Assembly: GCA_963837635.1 (NCBI GenBank)
Contig: CAWINY010000006.1
Coordinates: forward strand, 930,001 to 994,000
Source: CAWINY01 sp963837635
Lineage (GTDB): Bacteria > Acidobacteriota > Terriglobia > Terriglobales > Acidobacteriaceae
Reading direction: 5' to 3'
DNA length: 64,000 bases
The notes beneath the pieces are model-generated. The model saw only the letters and a list, made by a program, of their open reading frames with translations. It did not search any database and was not told where the DNA came from. A program made the position numbers and the translations under genes. Below are positions 42,879 to 51,716 of the stretch, piece after piece (position 1 is the first letter of the stretch; every line of letters begins with the position of its first letter).

Positions 42879-44186
42879 TCATTCACTCAATCCGGACAAG
42901 GTCAGCACCGCCAGCAGAATGCGGCGAAGCCCCAGGTCGCGGTTGGCCGGATCGTACCACTCGTGCAGGGTGTGCGCGCCGCCGCCGGTCCCTCCCGCGC
43001 CGATCGCCACTGCCTCCCGCCCCAACGCGAGAGGAATGTTTGCGTCGGTCGAGGCTCGCTGCACGCGGGTGATAATGCCAAACTGGGCGTCTACTGCCCG
43101 CATGACATGCGCAATCCGAGCGTCGGGTTTCAGCTCCGCCGCCGGGCGATCGCCGATGGCGGTCAGATCGAAGGTCGGGGTAGAGAACCGAGGTGCCGTT
43201 GGCTTGTTTTCCGCGACGGCCTGCTTGAGCGCGTCGTTCAGAGCTCTATCCAGCCGGTCGATCTCACTGGGTACCGCCGAGCGCAAGTCCACTTTCATGC
43301 TGGCAGACTCGGGAATGGAATTGACCGAGGTCCCGCCGCTGATCGTGCCGATATTGAACGCCGTCCGCGGGGAAGAGGTCGAAGTCGCGGTTCGCGAGAA
43401 CAGGTCAACGGCTCGGGCCAGGACCACAATCGGATTGGGCGCGCCGAAGTCGCTCCACGAATGGCCTCCCGGGCCGCGCACCGTGACCAGGAAGCGCCGG
43501 CTGCCCAGCGCCTCCGTGATCATCGCCTCCGAGCCGCCCCCGTCCAGAACCAGGGTGTAGGCGATGGCGTCGCGCCAGCGGGCATCGTTGAAGATAAAGC
43601 GAATCCCGCGCAGATCGCCTTCGCCCTCTTCGCCGACGTTGGCGATGAACAACAACGGCGCTTCCGTCCGCAGCCGGGAGTGGTTCATCGAGTTGGCAAT
43701 CGCCAGTAGCGCCACCAGCCCAGCGCTGTTATCCGAAATGCCAGCCCCGTACAAACGGCCGTTCTCGCGACGAACCTGCAGCTCCGTTTTGTCAGGGAAC
43801 ACGGTGTCCAGGTGAGCGCACAGGGCCGTGTACTTGCCTGCCGGATTGGTGCCGCGACGGATGCCAAGAACGTTGCCGGCACCGTCGATGTGCACTTCTT
43901 CGAGACCTAGCTCGACAAAGCGTTGCCTTACCCATTCGGCGCGTTTGGCCTCACCGAAGGATGGTGACGGGATGCGAGTGATCTCCAGTTGCCAGTCGCT
44001 CAGCTCGCGGGCGTGCTCGTTGAACCAGGCAAAGGCGGTGTGAACCGGGGTTAGCCCGGCGAAATGGCTGACCTGCTGCCGGAGTCTGTCCGGCTGGTCC
44101 GCGTGCGGAAGGGGGCCTGCCACCGAGCTAGAAATCATCACCAGAGTTCCCAAGCATAGGACGAGAGCCGAGCGCAGTGCTGGCAT
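42879..44186 (-). CDS. Exported M20-family metallopeptidase
   Basis: 435-residue two-zinc peptidase with a signal peptide (MPALRSALVLCLGTLVMISS then SVAG). The first metal His and catalytic Asp are in ALCAHLDTVFP, the bridging Asp in YGAGISDNSAGLVALLAI, the catalytic Glu and metal Glu in ANVGEEGEGDLRG, and the dimerisation domain is inserted (FLVTVRGPGGHSWSDFGAPN). A late His is near GTGGGAHTLHEWYD. It probably removes terminal residues from small peptides, as PepT or related members do. The ATG at 44186 is preferred over a GTG at 44207. Confidence 0.9.
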   Translation of the reverse strand: MPALRSALVLCLGTLVMISSSVAGPLPHADQPDRLRQQVSHFAGLTPVHTAFAWFNEHARELSDWQLEITRIPSPSFGEAKRAEWVRQRFVELGLEEVHIDGAGNVLGIRRGTNPAGKYTALCAHLDTVFPDKTELQVRRENGRLYGAGISDNSAGLVALLAIANSMNHSRLRTEAPLLFIANVGEEGEGDLRGIRFIFNDARWRDAIAYTLVLDGGGSEAMITEALGSRRFLVTVRGPGGHSWSDFGAPNPIVVLARAVDLFSRTATSTSSPRTAFNIGTISGGTSVNSIPESASMKVDLRSAVPSEIDRLDRALNDALKQAVAENKPTAPRFSTPTFDLTAIGDRPAAELKPDARIAHVMRAVDAQFGIITRVQRASTDANIPLALGREAVAIGAGGTGGGAHTLHEWYDPANRDLGLRRILLAVLTLSGLSE

Positions 44187-44208
44187 CGTGGAGCGATTGT
44201 AGAACACA

Positions 44209-44362
44209 AGCCCTCAGCCGTCAGCCCTCAGCCCTCAGTTCTCAGCTTTTTAGATTCTTTCAAGATTGTGCTGTGCATCCGTGCTCCTGATTCGGTAGGA
44301 CTGCGACTTGGCACCGTGTCCGATGACTGATGGCTGATGGCTGACGGCTGAGAGCTGACGGC
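44209..44362. repeat. TCAGCC inverted unit upstream of the M20 gene
   Basis: GCCCTCAGCCGTCAGCCCTC and AGCCCTCAGTTCTCAGC on the left face TGATGGCTGATGGCTGACGG and CTGAGAGCTGACGGC on the right around a centre of about 80 bases (44245-44321). The left edge overlaps the promoter region of the M20 peptidase, the right edge lies just after the end of the DRE-TIM gene. Confidence 0.75.
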
Positions 44363-44364
44363 TT

Positions 44365-45642
44365 CTACGCTGTCCTCTTCAGCGGCAATTCCGGCTCGTG
44401 CTCACGCCTGCACTGGTCGCAGATTTCGATCATCTCCGCTTCCGACAGCACGCGGTCGCTGCTCTTGGCGCGGGTGAAGATGCGATCCACAAGTTCCTCG
44501 TCGTACGGGATGCCGTGACGTTCCATCCAGAAGATGACATTCGACTTGCCGCTCATCGGGCCGACTTCGATCACCTGTTCGAAACCAAAGTAGTGTGCGG
44601 GCACGCCGGAGTAGATCGTGTTAGCCAGTTCCAGGTCATTCTTCTTAAAGGCCTTGATCACCGCCGCCGCATGGACGCCGGTCGCGGTGCGGAAGGCGTC
44701 CTCCCCCAGCACCGGGTAGTTTTTCGGAATCGGCACTCCGGTCGCCTTGGCGACCGCAAAGCAGTAGTCCTTGAGCCGGCTCAGGTTCCGGTCAGCCCAC
44801 GGGTGAACGCCCATGAGCTTGAGATTCACCAGTAGCAGGTCCATCTGGGTGTTGCCCACGCGCTCGCCGATGCCATTGGCGCAGGCATGGATGCAATCCG
44901 CTCCGGCCACCAGGGCGGCGATAGCATTGGCAAGGCCGAAGCCGCGGTCGCAATGGCCGTGCCAATCGAGACGCACCTTCCGGCCGCTGGGCTCGATGAC
45001 CTGCTGGCGCACAAATTTGGTCAGGGCGTAAGCGCCCATGGGCGTGGCGTGGCCGCAAGTGTCGGCCATGGTGATGGCGTGCGCGCCGCATTCAATCGCC
45101 GTCGTATACAGACGCTTGATGGTCGCGGGATCGCAGCGAGTCGTGTCCTCGGTGACATACATGACCTCTAGATCATGAGCCACCGCGAATCTCACCGCGG
45201 TTTCGGTGGTGGTGAGCAGGAAGTCGTCACTCCAGCCCTCAACGTAGCGGCGGATCGGGCTCGAGCCCAGGAACATGGCGACTTCGATGGGCAGCCCGGT
45301 CGACTGCACGATGTCGGCAATGGGGCGGATATCGTTCTGGTGGGTGCGCGCAGCGCAGTTGGCGCGGATCTTCATGCGGCTGCGCACGATCTCACGGGCC
45401 AGGCTTTCGACGTGCTCCACGGCGCGCGGCCCGGCGCCCGGCAGGCCCATGTCCAGCATGTCAATGCCGAGATCCTCCATCCAATGGAGGATCTCTATCT
45501 TCTCGGGAATTGAGGGGTCGCGCACCGAGGGCGACTGCAGGCCGTCGCGGAGGGATTCATCGTCGATCAGCACGGTGCGCTCGACCGGCACCGTGCGTGG
45601 CATGGCCTGGTTCCAGTCGTATATGAGCTCCGAGCACTTCAT
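44365..45642 (-). CDS. DRE-TIM metallolyase (LeuA/homocitrate-synthase-like)
   Basis: 425-residue TIM-barrel enzyme of the isopropylmalate/homocitrate synthase and HMG-CoA lyase superfamily. The opening motif is LIDDESLRDGLQSPSVRDP; Asp and Arg of the DRE motif are present, and RDGLQ resembles HMG-CoA lyases more than LeuA (RDGEQ). Metal-site His residues are in RLDWHGHCDRGFGLANA, with AITMADTCGHATPMGAYA. There is no LeuA C-terminal allosteric domain. A condensation with acetyl-CoA or a retro-aldol cleavage are both possible, and the substrate is not clear. ATG at 45642; the extension to 45693 is not family-like. Confidence 0.82.
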   Translation of the reverse strand: MKCSELIYDWNQAMPRTVPVERTVLIDDESLRDGLQSPSVRDPSIPEKIEILHWMEDLGIDMLDMGLPGAGPRAVEHVESLAREIVRSRMKIRANCAARTHQNDIRPIADIVQSTGLPIEVAMFLGSSPIRRYVEGWSDDFLLTTTETAVRFAVAHDLEVMYVTEDTTRCDPATIKRLYTTAIECGAHAITMADTCGHATPMGAYALTKFVRQQVIEPSGRKVRLDWHGHCDRGFGLANAIAALVAGADCIHACANGIGERVGNTQMDLLLVNLKLMGVHPWADRNLSRLKDYCFAVAKATGVPIPKNYPVLGEDAFRTATGVHAAAVIKAFKKNDLELANTIYSGVPAHYFGFEQVIEVGPMSGKSNVIFWMERHGIPYDEELVDRIFTRAKSSDRVLSEAEMIEICDQCRREHEPELPLKRTA

Positions 45643-46040
45643 GGCCGCACTCCCCGCGGGCGCTCGTTTCCTGCGGAGGCCCGACCAGCGCACAGCGCTT
45701 CTTGGTGGCTATCCGCCCACCCCATAACTCGCGCCAACCTACAACAGATGCAGAATCACGGTAAAAGGGCCAATAAAGGGATTCGCCAATGGTCGGAGCA
45801 GGTGATGTCCAACATTGAGCGGTCGAAAGCCGCTGATCAACACTGATGAACGCTGATTCGGAGAGGAGGAATCATAGGCTCTCTGGCCTATCAGCGTTTA
45901 TCAGCAGGTGCCCCACATATGCCCGGTTTTGGCAGATGTGGGTAACTTAGAATTCCACGGCTGCGAAGGCGCGCAGATGTGGGGCGCCCGCCAGGCCGGC
46001 GAGACGCCGGTGCTACCCAGATAAAGCTAAAAGCTTCGAG
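45643..46040. other. Repeat-rich gene-free stretch
   Basis: It holds GCTGATCAACACTGATGAAC and ATCAGCGTTTATCAGC as facing arms (45833-45906), a palindromic GGTGCCCCACATATGCC repeat (45907-45943), and a CGCCGGCGAG fragment (45990-46018). No supported gene. It forms the region between the DRE-TIM gene and the zinc-ribbon protein gene. Confidence 0.7.
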
Positions 46041-46415
46041 CTACTTCTCTTTGGGCGGCACGGTTAGACCAAGGGGCGACTTCCTTCCTGCCCCGGCAAC
46101 ATTGACATGCGGGTCTTCCGGGTTGGGCAGATAGAGGGTCTTGCAGTGCTCGCAACGGTACACTTCGGCGCTCTTGCCCCAAGCCTTTTCCATGTCGCCG
46201 CACTTCTGCTCGACCACGTCCGATATATAGAACCAGTGCTTCAGGTGACCGGCGCACAGCTTGCCCTTCTCGTCCTTCTGGTTGCAGGAGCGCTGCAGGG
46301 GCTTCTTCATCTTGACTTTATGGTTAGGAAGCTGCGGAACCTGGGGTTCCGGGGCCGACTGGAGCGCGGGAGCCGACTGCACCACCGCTACCGGAGCGAC
46401 TTCGGTTGTAGACAC
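46041..46415 (-). CDS. Zinc-ribbon-containing hypothetical protein
   Basis: About 124 residues. A low-complexity Ala/Pro/Gln/Val N terminus (VSTTEVAPVAVVQSAPAL) precedes a conserved-looking core with Cys and His pairs: KPLQRSCNQKDEKGKLCAGH, KHWFYISDVVEQKCGDMEKA and YRCEHCKTLYLPNPEDPH. CxxC plus further Cys/His suggest a zinc site. The GTG at 46415 has AAGGA 7 bases upstream; the frame to 46481 is an alternative. No family name is known. It stands alone between the DRE-TIM gene and the histidine kinase. Confidence 0.65.
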   Translation of the reverse strand: MSTTEVAPVAVVQSAPALQSAPEPQVPQLPNHKVKMKKPLQRSCNQKDEKGKLCAGHLKHWFYISDVVEQKCGDMEKAWGKSAEVYRCEHCKTLYLPNPEDPHVNVAGAGRKSPLGLTVPPKEK

Positions 46416-46529
46416 AGTAATTTCCTTATTCAGGCCGAACCACGGTAATCGCGGCCTGATCTCGCAAAGAATGACTCTCAAATTTTAGCGGAAGAAGTGC
46501 CCGGGAGGAAGTTGGGGATTTGCAATCGG

Positions 46530-47669
46530 CTACGCCCGCTGCGATTTTGCGGCGGGTTGTGTCTTCGCCGCAACTGGTAGGAATACCGAGAAGGTGGTGC
46601 CAATGCGGTGGGAATTCACGCTGCTGCGCATCCGAATGGTTCCGCCGTGCCGCTCGATGATCTCTGAGCAGATCCACAGCCCGAGGCCGGTGCCCTTCTC
46701 GCCCTTGGTGCTGAAGAAGGGCTCAAAGATATCGTCGCGGTGCTCGGGGCGGATGCCGACCCCGCTATCCGCGATCACCACCCGCACTCCCTGCCGCTCG
46801 GGGTCGCGCCAATCGCGCGCGGCAGAGACCCGGATCTTCACCATGCCAGCTTCGCCCACTGCGTCCACTGCGTTCAAGATGAGGTTCGAGAACACCTGCT
46901 GGAGCTCGTCGCTCACCGCATGGATTTGGCCGTCGATGCCGAACCGGGCCGAGATCGACACCTTGCTGGCCTGGATCTTGGGGGCGTACAGATCGAGCAC
47001 ATTCTGCACCAGGTTGCGCACGCTGGTCTGGGAGACACCGCCGTGGTCCCGGCGGCTGAAACTCAGCGCCTGTCGGACCAATTGGCCGACCCGTCCGGCT
47101 TCTTTTTCCGCCAGTTCAACGAATTGGCGTGCCTCGTCACTCACCCCGGGGTGGCGCTGGAGCAAGTAGAGGACGTTGGTGATCGCCTCCAGCGGATTAT
47201 TGATCTCATGAGCGATACTGGCTGCCAGACGCCCTAAGGTCGCCAGTTTTTCGGCGTTGCGCAGGGCCTCTTGGGCGCGGGTGCGCTCCCGGCGGCTGGC
47301 GGCGTAGGTCAGTTCGCGCTCGATGGCTGGCCCCAACCGGGTCAGGTTGTCCTTCATCACGTAATCGTGAGCGCCGGCGCGCATCACCGCGGCAGCAACG
47401 TCTTCGCTGATGGCTCCGGAAACCATGATGAAAGGAATTTCCAGTCCGCGCTCCCTCAGAATTGCAATCGCTTCCAGCGCGCTGAAGTGCGGCATGGCGT
47501 AATCCGAGAGGACCAGGTTCCAGGGGTGGCGGTCGAGTGCCGTCCGCATCTGTTCGGCGGTTTCCACCCGGGCCCACTTCAGACTATATCCGGCGCGGCT
47601 AAGGTGATGCTGCAGCAAGACACTATCGTCTTCGTTGTCGTCGATATGGAGAAACCGCAGTGTCGGCAT
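46530..47669 (-). CDS. Response-regulator/histidine-kinase hybrid
   Basis: 379 residues, cytoplasmic. The N-terminal receiver domain has acidic residues FLHIDDNEDD, phospho-acceptor Asp in LVLSDYAMPH, and Lys in HDYVMKDNLTRLG. After a helical linker comes HisKA with the autophosphorylated His in LAASIAHEINNPLEA, then the HATPase with N box NLILNAVDAVGE, G1 ADSGVGI and G2 GTGLGLWICSEI. With the receiver in front, it may be controlled by another kinase. There is no sensor domain or membrane segment. ATG at 47669. Confidence 0.92.
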   Translation of the reverse strand: MPTLRFLHIDDNEDDSVLLQHHLSRAGYSLKWARVETAEQMRTALDRHPWNLVLSDYAMPHFSALEAIAILRERGLEIPFIMVSGAISEDVAAAVMRAGAHDYVMKDNLTRLGPAIERELTYAASRRERTRAQEALRNAEKLATLGRLAASIAHEINNPLEAITNVLYLLQRHPGVSDEARQFVELAEKEAGRVGQLVRQALSFSRRDHGGVSQTSVRNLVQNVLDLYAPKIQASKVSISARFGIDGQIHAVSDELQQVFSNLILNAVDAVGEAGMVKIRVSAARDWRDPERQGVRVVIADSGVGIRPEHRDDIFEPFFSTKGEKGTGLGLWICSEIIERHGGTIRMRSSVNSHRIGTTFSVFLPVAAKTQPAAKSQRA

Positions 47670-47992
47670 CGAATACGGCCCCGGCGAGTCCTCGGCAGAC
47701 TCCGATCATGGCATTGTCTGGAGGGTGGGCAGTCTGAACGCAGCCATAATACTCGAGCCGCACCTAGGAGGAAAGCCCTAAGAATGGCCGGGAAGCGTGG
47801 TGTCTCGCAATTTCCCGCAAAATCCAAGCATCCGTTTTCCGTTCCCCGAGGACGAATCGAACCCTGAAAGGCCCACAGGCGCGGGGAGGACGTCCGCCAA
47901 TGATGCCGAATTACAACGCAAAACCGAAAAATGGAGAACGGGGAACGGAGGGCGATCCAACGACAAACGACTAGCGGCCAACGACTCTACTC
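47670..47992. other. Gene-free stretch between the kinase and phosphoribosyltransferase genes
   Basis: No supported gene. A 27-codon plus-strand frame from 47784 has AGGAGG upstream but at a spacing of 12 and no features. 47950-47985 has AACGAC/GGCCAACGAC repeats related to those at 55455-55546. Confidence 0.6.
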
Positions 47993-48658
47993 TTATGCCG
48001 CGTAGTGCTGGGTGGCCGTGAACGAGCGAGCCAACAAATCGCGCACTTGCTCGTCGTTAACCTGCTCGAAGTTTTGGTACCACTCCCCGACCGCGTGGAA
48101 AAGCTGCGGAGTAGCGAGCACGACCAGTTCGTCAACCCCGATCTCGGTTCGCAGCTCCTCGCAAACCCCGGGAGATCCCACCGGAACCGCGATCGCGGTC
48201 CGGTTGGGTCCAAGGTTGAACAGGGCGCGCGCCGAGGCCCGCATGGTGGAGCCGGTCGCCAGGCCGTCGTCCACCAGAATCACGGTCTTGCCGCGCACGT
48301 TCAGGGGGCCGCGCCCGCCGCGATACAGCTGCTCGCGCCGTTCGAGTTCTCGCAGCTCGCGCTCGGTGACGGCATCAATTGTGCTTTGCGGAAGGTTCAG
48401 CTCGTGCACGATGTCGGCGTTCACAATGCGCACGCCCCCCGGGGCAATCGCGCCCATGGCAAGTTCCTCCTGCCCGGGAACGCCCAGCTTACGAACCACG
48501 AAGAGGTCCAGCGGCGCGTGGAGCGCCTGGGCTACTTCGAAACCGACGACCACGCCACCCCTCGGCAAGGCGAGAACAAGCAGTTCCTGCGGGTCAGCGT
48601 AGTGGGACAACTTGTTTGCGAGCTGACGCCCGGCATCTTGCCGGTCGGCAAATAACAT
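47993..48658 (-). CDS. Phosphoribosyltransferase-family protein
   Basis: 221-residue type-I PRTase fold. The PRPP loop is VILVDDGLATGSTMRASARA. The N-terminal half LSHYADPQELLVLALPRGGV and FEVAQALHAPLDLFVVRKLG match the stand-alone family of putative PRTases (ComF-unrelated) often near stress genes. ATG at 48658 (start MLFADRQDAGRQ). The role and acceptor substrate are unknown. Confidence 0.87.
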   Translation of the reverse strand: MLFADRQDAGRQLANKLSHYADPQELLVLALPRGGVVVGFEVAQALHAPLDLFVVRKLGVPGQEELAMGAIAPGGVRIVNADIVHELNLPQSTIDAVTERELRELERREQLYRGGRGPLNVRGKTVILVDDGLATGSTMRASARALFNLGPNRTAIAVPVGSPGVCEELRTEIGVDELVVLATPQLFHAVGEWYQNFEQVNDEQVRDLLARSFTATQHYAA

Positions 48659-48828
48659 AAGTGCACCTTTTCGGCCTACATCTCCCGGTAGTTCGATGCG
48701 CGCCCGGTTTCGTTTGTTTGCGAACGGCGTGACCTGTCCCCGATTATTAATCCACGGTCGTGCTTGTTTCGTTCCAGGGCCTTCTTTAGCATAGGAGAGA
48801 TCATCAGAGTTCTTACAATGGAGCTTCC

Positions 48829-50232
48829 ATGCGCATAGCTGTGGTTGGATCAGGTTACGTGGGACTGGTGGCGGGCGCCTGTTTTGCCGAGGTCGGACAC
48901 GAGGTCATCCTCGTCGATAACGACCCACTCAAGTATGCCGCCCTCGAACGAGGCGAGACCCCCATCCACGAACAGTACCTGCCGGAGCTGCTGGCCAAAC
49001 ACCGCGGCAAAGGGCTTTCCTTCTCCAACAGCTTGCCGGACGCGGTGCGCGCCAGCGAGGCGATTTTTATCGCCGTGGGCACGCCGCCGATGCTTAACGG
49101 CGAAGCCGACCTCTCCTATGTGGAGTCGGTGGCGCGCGAGATCGCAGGCGCGACCAACGGTTACAAGATCGTGGTGGGTAAGAGCACAGTCCCGGTTTAC
49201 ACCGGCGAGTGGGTGCGCAAGATCATGCTGCTCAACGGCGCCCCGGAGGGTTCCTTTGACGTGGCCTCCAACCCGGAGTTTCTGCGCGAAGGCACGGCGG
49301 TGACCGACTTTCTCTATCCCGACCGCGTGGTCTTCGGCGCCGATACCGAGCGTTGCGCGGCTGTGCTGCGGGCCATCTATGCGCCCATGACAAGCGGCGC
49401 CTATTATCAGCGCGCCGATGCCGTTCCCGGACCGGACTCGTTTGTCCCTCCGGCGCGGCTGATCCAGACCAGCGCCAAGAGCGCCGAGCTGATCAAGTAC
49501 GCGTGCAATGCCTTTCTCGCCCTGAAGATCTCGTTCATCAACGCGGTGGCCAACATCTGCGAATCCGTGGGAGCCGATATTGACCAGGTGCGCGAAGGTA
49601 TCGGTTCGGACACGCGCATCGGGCAGCGCTTCCTTTATCCGGGCATCGGCTACGGCGGCGCGTGCTTCCCCAAGGACCTTTCTGCCTACCGTGCCGTGGC
49701 GCGCGAGTGCGGCTATGACTTCCGCCTGCTGGAAGAGGTGATGAATATCAACGAAGACCAGCGCACGCGCTTCCTGCGCAAGGTGCGCCAGGCGTTGTGG
49801 ACGCTGAAGGACAAGCGTCTGGCGGTTTTGGGGCTGGCCTTCAAGGGCGGCACGGACGATACCCGCGATTCGCCCGCGATCGCCATCGTGCAGCAGTTGC
49901 TGCAGGAGCAATGCGAGATCGTCGCCTTCGATCCGGCAGGCATGGAGAACGCGAAGAAGGCGTTCCACAACACCGACCGTGTCAAGTATGCATCCTCAGC
50001 CTACGAGGCGGCCAAGGGCGCGGATGCCGTGTTGGTGCTCACCGAGTGGCAGGAGTTCAAGGAACTCGACCTGGCCCGCCTGAAGGCGGGGCTGCACTAT
50101 CCGATCGTGATCGACGGCCGCAATCTGTACGACCCGGCAGTGATGGCGGAGCACGGATTCATCTATCTGAGCGTCGGCCGGCCGGAAGTGCATCCACAGC
50201 GGGCCACTTCGGAAGCGCGGGTCATCGCGTAG
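48829..50232 (+). CDS. ugd: UDP-glucose 6-dehydrogenase
   Basis: 467-residue NAD enzyme oxidising UDP-glucose to UDP-glucuronate. Rossmann motif MRIAVVGSGYVGLVAGACFA, EVGHEVILVDND, TVPVYTGEWVRK, SNPEFLREGTAVTDFLYPDR, Lys in SAELIKYACNAFLALKISFI, catalytic Cys in GIGYGGACFPKDLSAYR, and LAFKGGTDDTRDSPAIAIV. Next gene makes UDP-xylose from the product; gap is only 21 bases. ATG with GGAGC upstream. Confidence 0.96.
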   Translation: MRIAVVGSGYVGLVAGACFAEVGHEVILVDNDPLKYAALERGETPIHEQYLPELLAKHRGKGLSFSNSLPDAVRASEAIFIAVGTPPMLNGEADLSYVESVAREIAGATNGYKIVVGKSTVPVYTGEWVRKIMLLNGAPEGSFDVASNPEFLREGTAVTDFLYPDRVVFGADTERCAAVLRAIYAPMTSGAYYQRADAVPGPDSFVPPARLIQTSAKSAELIKYACNAFLALKISFINAVANICESVGADIDQVREGIGSDTRIGQRFLYPGIGYGGACFPKDLSAYRAVARECGYDFRLLEEVMNINEDQRTRFLRKVRQALWTLKDKRLAVLGLAFKGGTDDTRDSPAIAIVQQLLQEQCEIVAFDPAGMENAKKAFHNTDRVKYASSAYEAAKGADAVLVLTEWQEFKELDLARLKAGLHYPIVIDGRNLYDPAVMAEHGFIYLSVGRPEVHPQRATSEARVIA

Positions 50233-50253
50233 GATCGGGGTAGGGAAAATCAC

Positions 50254-51213
50254 ATGCGCGTGCTGGTGACGGGAGGAGCCGGGTTTCTCGGCTCCCATTT
50301 GTGTGACGTTCTGATCGGCGAAGGCCACGCCGTGGTCTGCGTGGATAACCTAATCACGGGGCGCCTGCGCAACCTCGATGGACTGCGCAACGAACCGCGT
50401 TTCACTTTCCACCAGCACGATATCTGCGATCCCTTCGACTACGGCGCGGTGGACTACGTGTTCGAGCTGGCGTCGCCGGCGAGCCCGATCGATTACATCA
50501 CCTATGGCATCGAGACGCTGAAGGTCGGCTCCCTCGGGACCCTAAATTCGCTGGAGCTGGCGCGCAAGTACAACGCGAAATTCCTGATCAGCTCGACCTC
50601 CGAGTGCTACGGCGACCCGCTGGAGCACCCGCAGAAGGAATCGTACTGGGGGCACGTGAACCCCATCGGCCCGCGCTCGGTTTATGACGAGTCCAAGCGC
50701 TTCTCCGAGGCGCTCACCATGGCCTTCCACCGCTATTACAAGCTGGACACGCGCATGGTGCGCATCTTCAACACCTATGGGCCGCGCTTGCAGCTCAACG
50801 ATGGGCGGGTGATCTCCAACTTCATGTGCCAGGCGCTGCGCGGCGACGACCTAACCGTCTACGGCGACGGTTCGCAGACGCGCAGCTTCTGCTATGTTGC
50901 TGACGAGATCGACGGTATCCTGCGCCTGTCGCGTAGCGACGAGCACGGGCCGGTGAACATCGGCAACCCGGGCGAGTTCACCATCCGCGAGTGCGCCGAA
51001 GAAGTCCTGAAGGTCACCGGCTCCAAGAGCCAGATCGCCTTCAACCCACTGCCGCAGGACGATCCCAAGCAGCGCTGTCCCGACATCACTAAAGCCAAAG
51101 CGCTGCTCGGCTGGGAGCCGAAGATCGACCTCGAAACCGGCCTGAAACTCTCGCTCGACTACTTCCGCGAGGCGGTGCAGGAAGAGCTGGCAGCAAGCGA
51201 AAAGAGCCGCTGA
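50254..51213 (+). CDS. uxs: UDP-glucuronate decarboxylase (UDP-xylose synthase)
   Basis: 319-residue short-chain dehydrogenase-fold enzyme that uses tightly bound NAD to decarboxylate UDP-glucuronate to UDP-xylose. Signatures are RVLVTGGAGFLGSHLCDVLI, FELASPASPIDYITYGIETL, STSECYGDPLEHPQKESYWG, catalytic YxxxK in SVYDESKRFSEAL, and RIFNTYGPRLQLNDGRVISN. The pairing with Ugd supports UDP-xylose (or related pentose) for cell-surface glycans. Confidence 0.93.
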   Translation: MRVLVTGGAGFLGSHLCDVLIGEGHAVVCVDNLITGRLRNLDGLRNEPRFTFHQHDICDPFDYGAVDYVFELASPASPIDYITYGIETLKVGSLGTLNSLELARKYNAKFLISSTSECYGDPLEHPQKESYWGHVNPIGPRSVYDESKRFSEALTMAFHRYYKLDTRMVRIFNTYGPRLQLNDGRVISNFMCQALRGDDLTVYGDGSQTRSFCYVADEIDGILRLSRSDEHGPVNIGNPGEFTIRECAEEVLKVTGSKSQIAFNPLPQDDPKQRCPDITKAKALLGWEPKIDLETGLKLSLDYFREAVQEELAASEKSR

Positions 51214-51716
51214 TCAAGTCTTGTACGTGTCCACTTCTGGGTGCCCCACATCTGCCCGTCTTTGGTCTTTGGCAGATGTGGGCCCCGGAGCATCTTGCGG
51301 TTTCACAGCGAGGCCGAAACGCAAAGCCCCCACCCTTCGCAAAAAGCGGGCGAAAGGGCGGGCCACCCGCCCGATAATGTGTAACCGGCGAGTCCGGCGC
51401 ACTACACGAGCACCACCGTAGTACCAGGGTATTACCTAAGTTACTAGAGATGCGCAATACCCCTTGCACCCCTCTCGTCCTGTGCTAAATACTCACAAAC
51501 GTAGCAATTCAATCAGGAAAGCGGCGAATTGCGTCGAGCGGAATCGAGAATTTACTAGCTGGACCGCCTCAGAGCAGGGAAGAGACATTCTTACTGGCAC
51601 CTGTTCTTCGAAGGCACTCAAGTCTCGCATTCCATACCAGCTAGCTCCGCTCGGACCCTGGTAGTTGGGACCCCTATTGGTGAGTGAGATTCATCAGTTC
51701 ATGGAGCCAAGAGGCC
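51214..51716. other. Gene-free stretch after uxs
   Basis: Contains the palindromic repeat at 51240-51283 (GTGCCCCACATCTGCCCGTC and GGCAGATGTGGG) and a weaker CCCACCCTTCGC/GGGCGAAAGGGCGGG pair (51328-51362). The second half (51430-51680) is lower in GC and probably holds the promoter of the PilZ-HDOD gene; no gene is supported. Confidence 0.6.

Noticed and set aside
47784..47867. 27-codon frame with an upstream AGGAGG
   Set aside because: The spacing of 12 bases is long, the product has no features, and the region is repeat-like.
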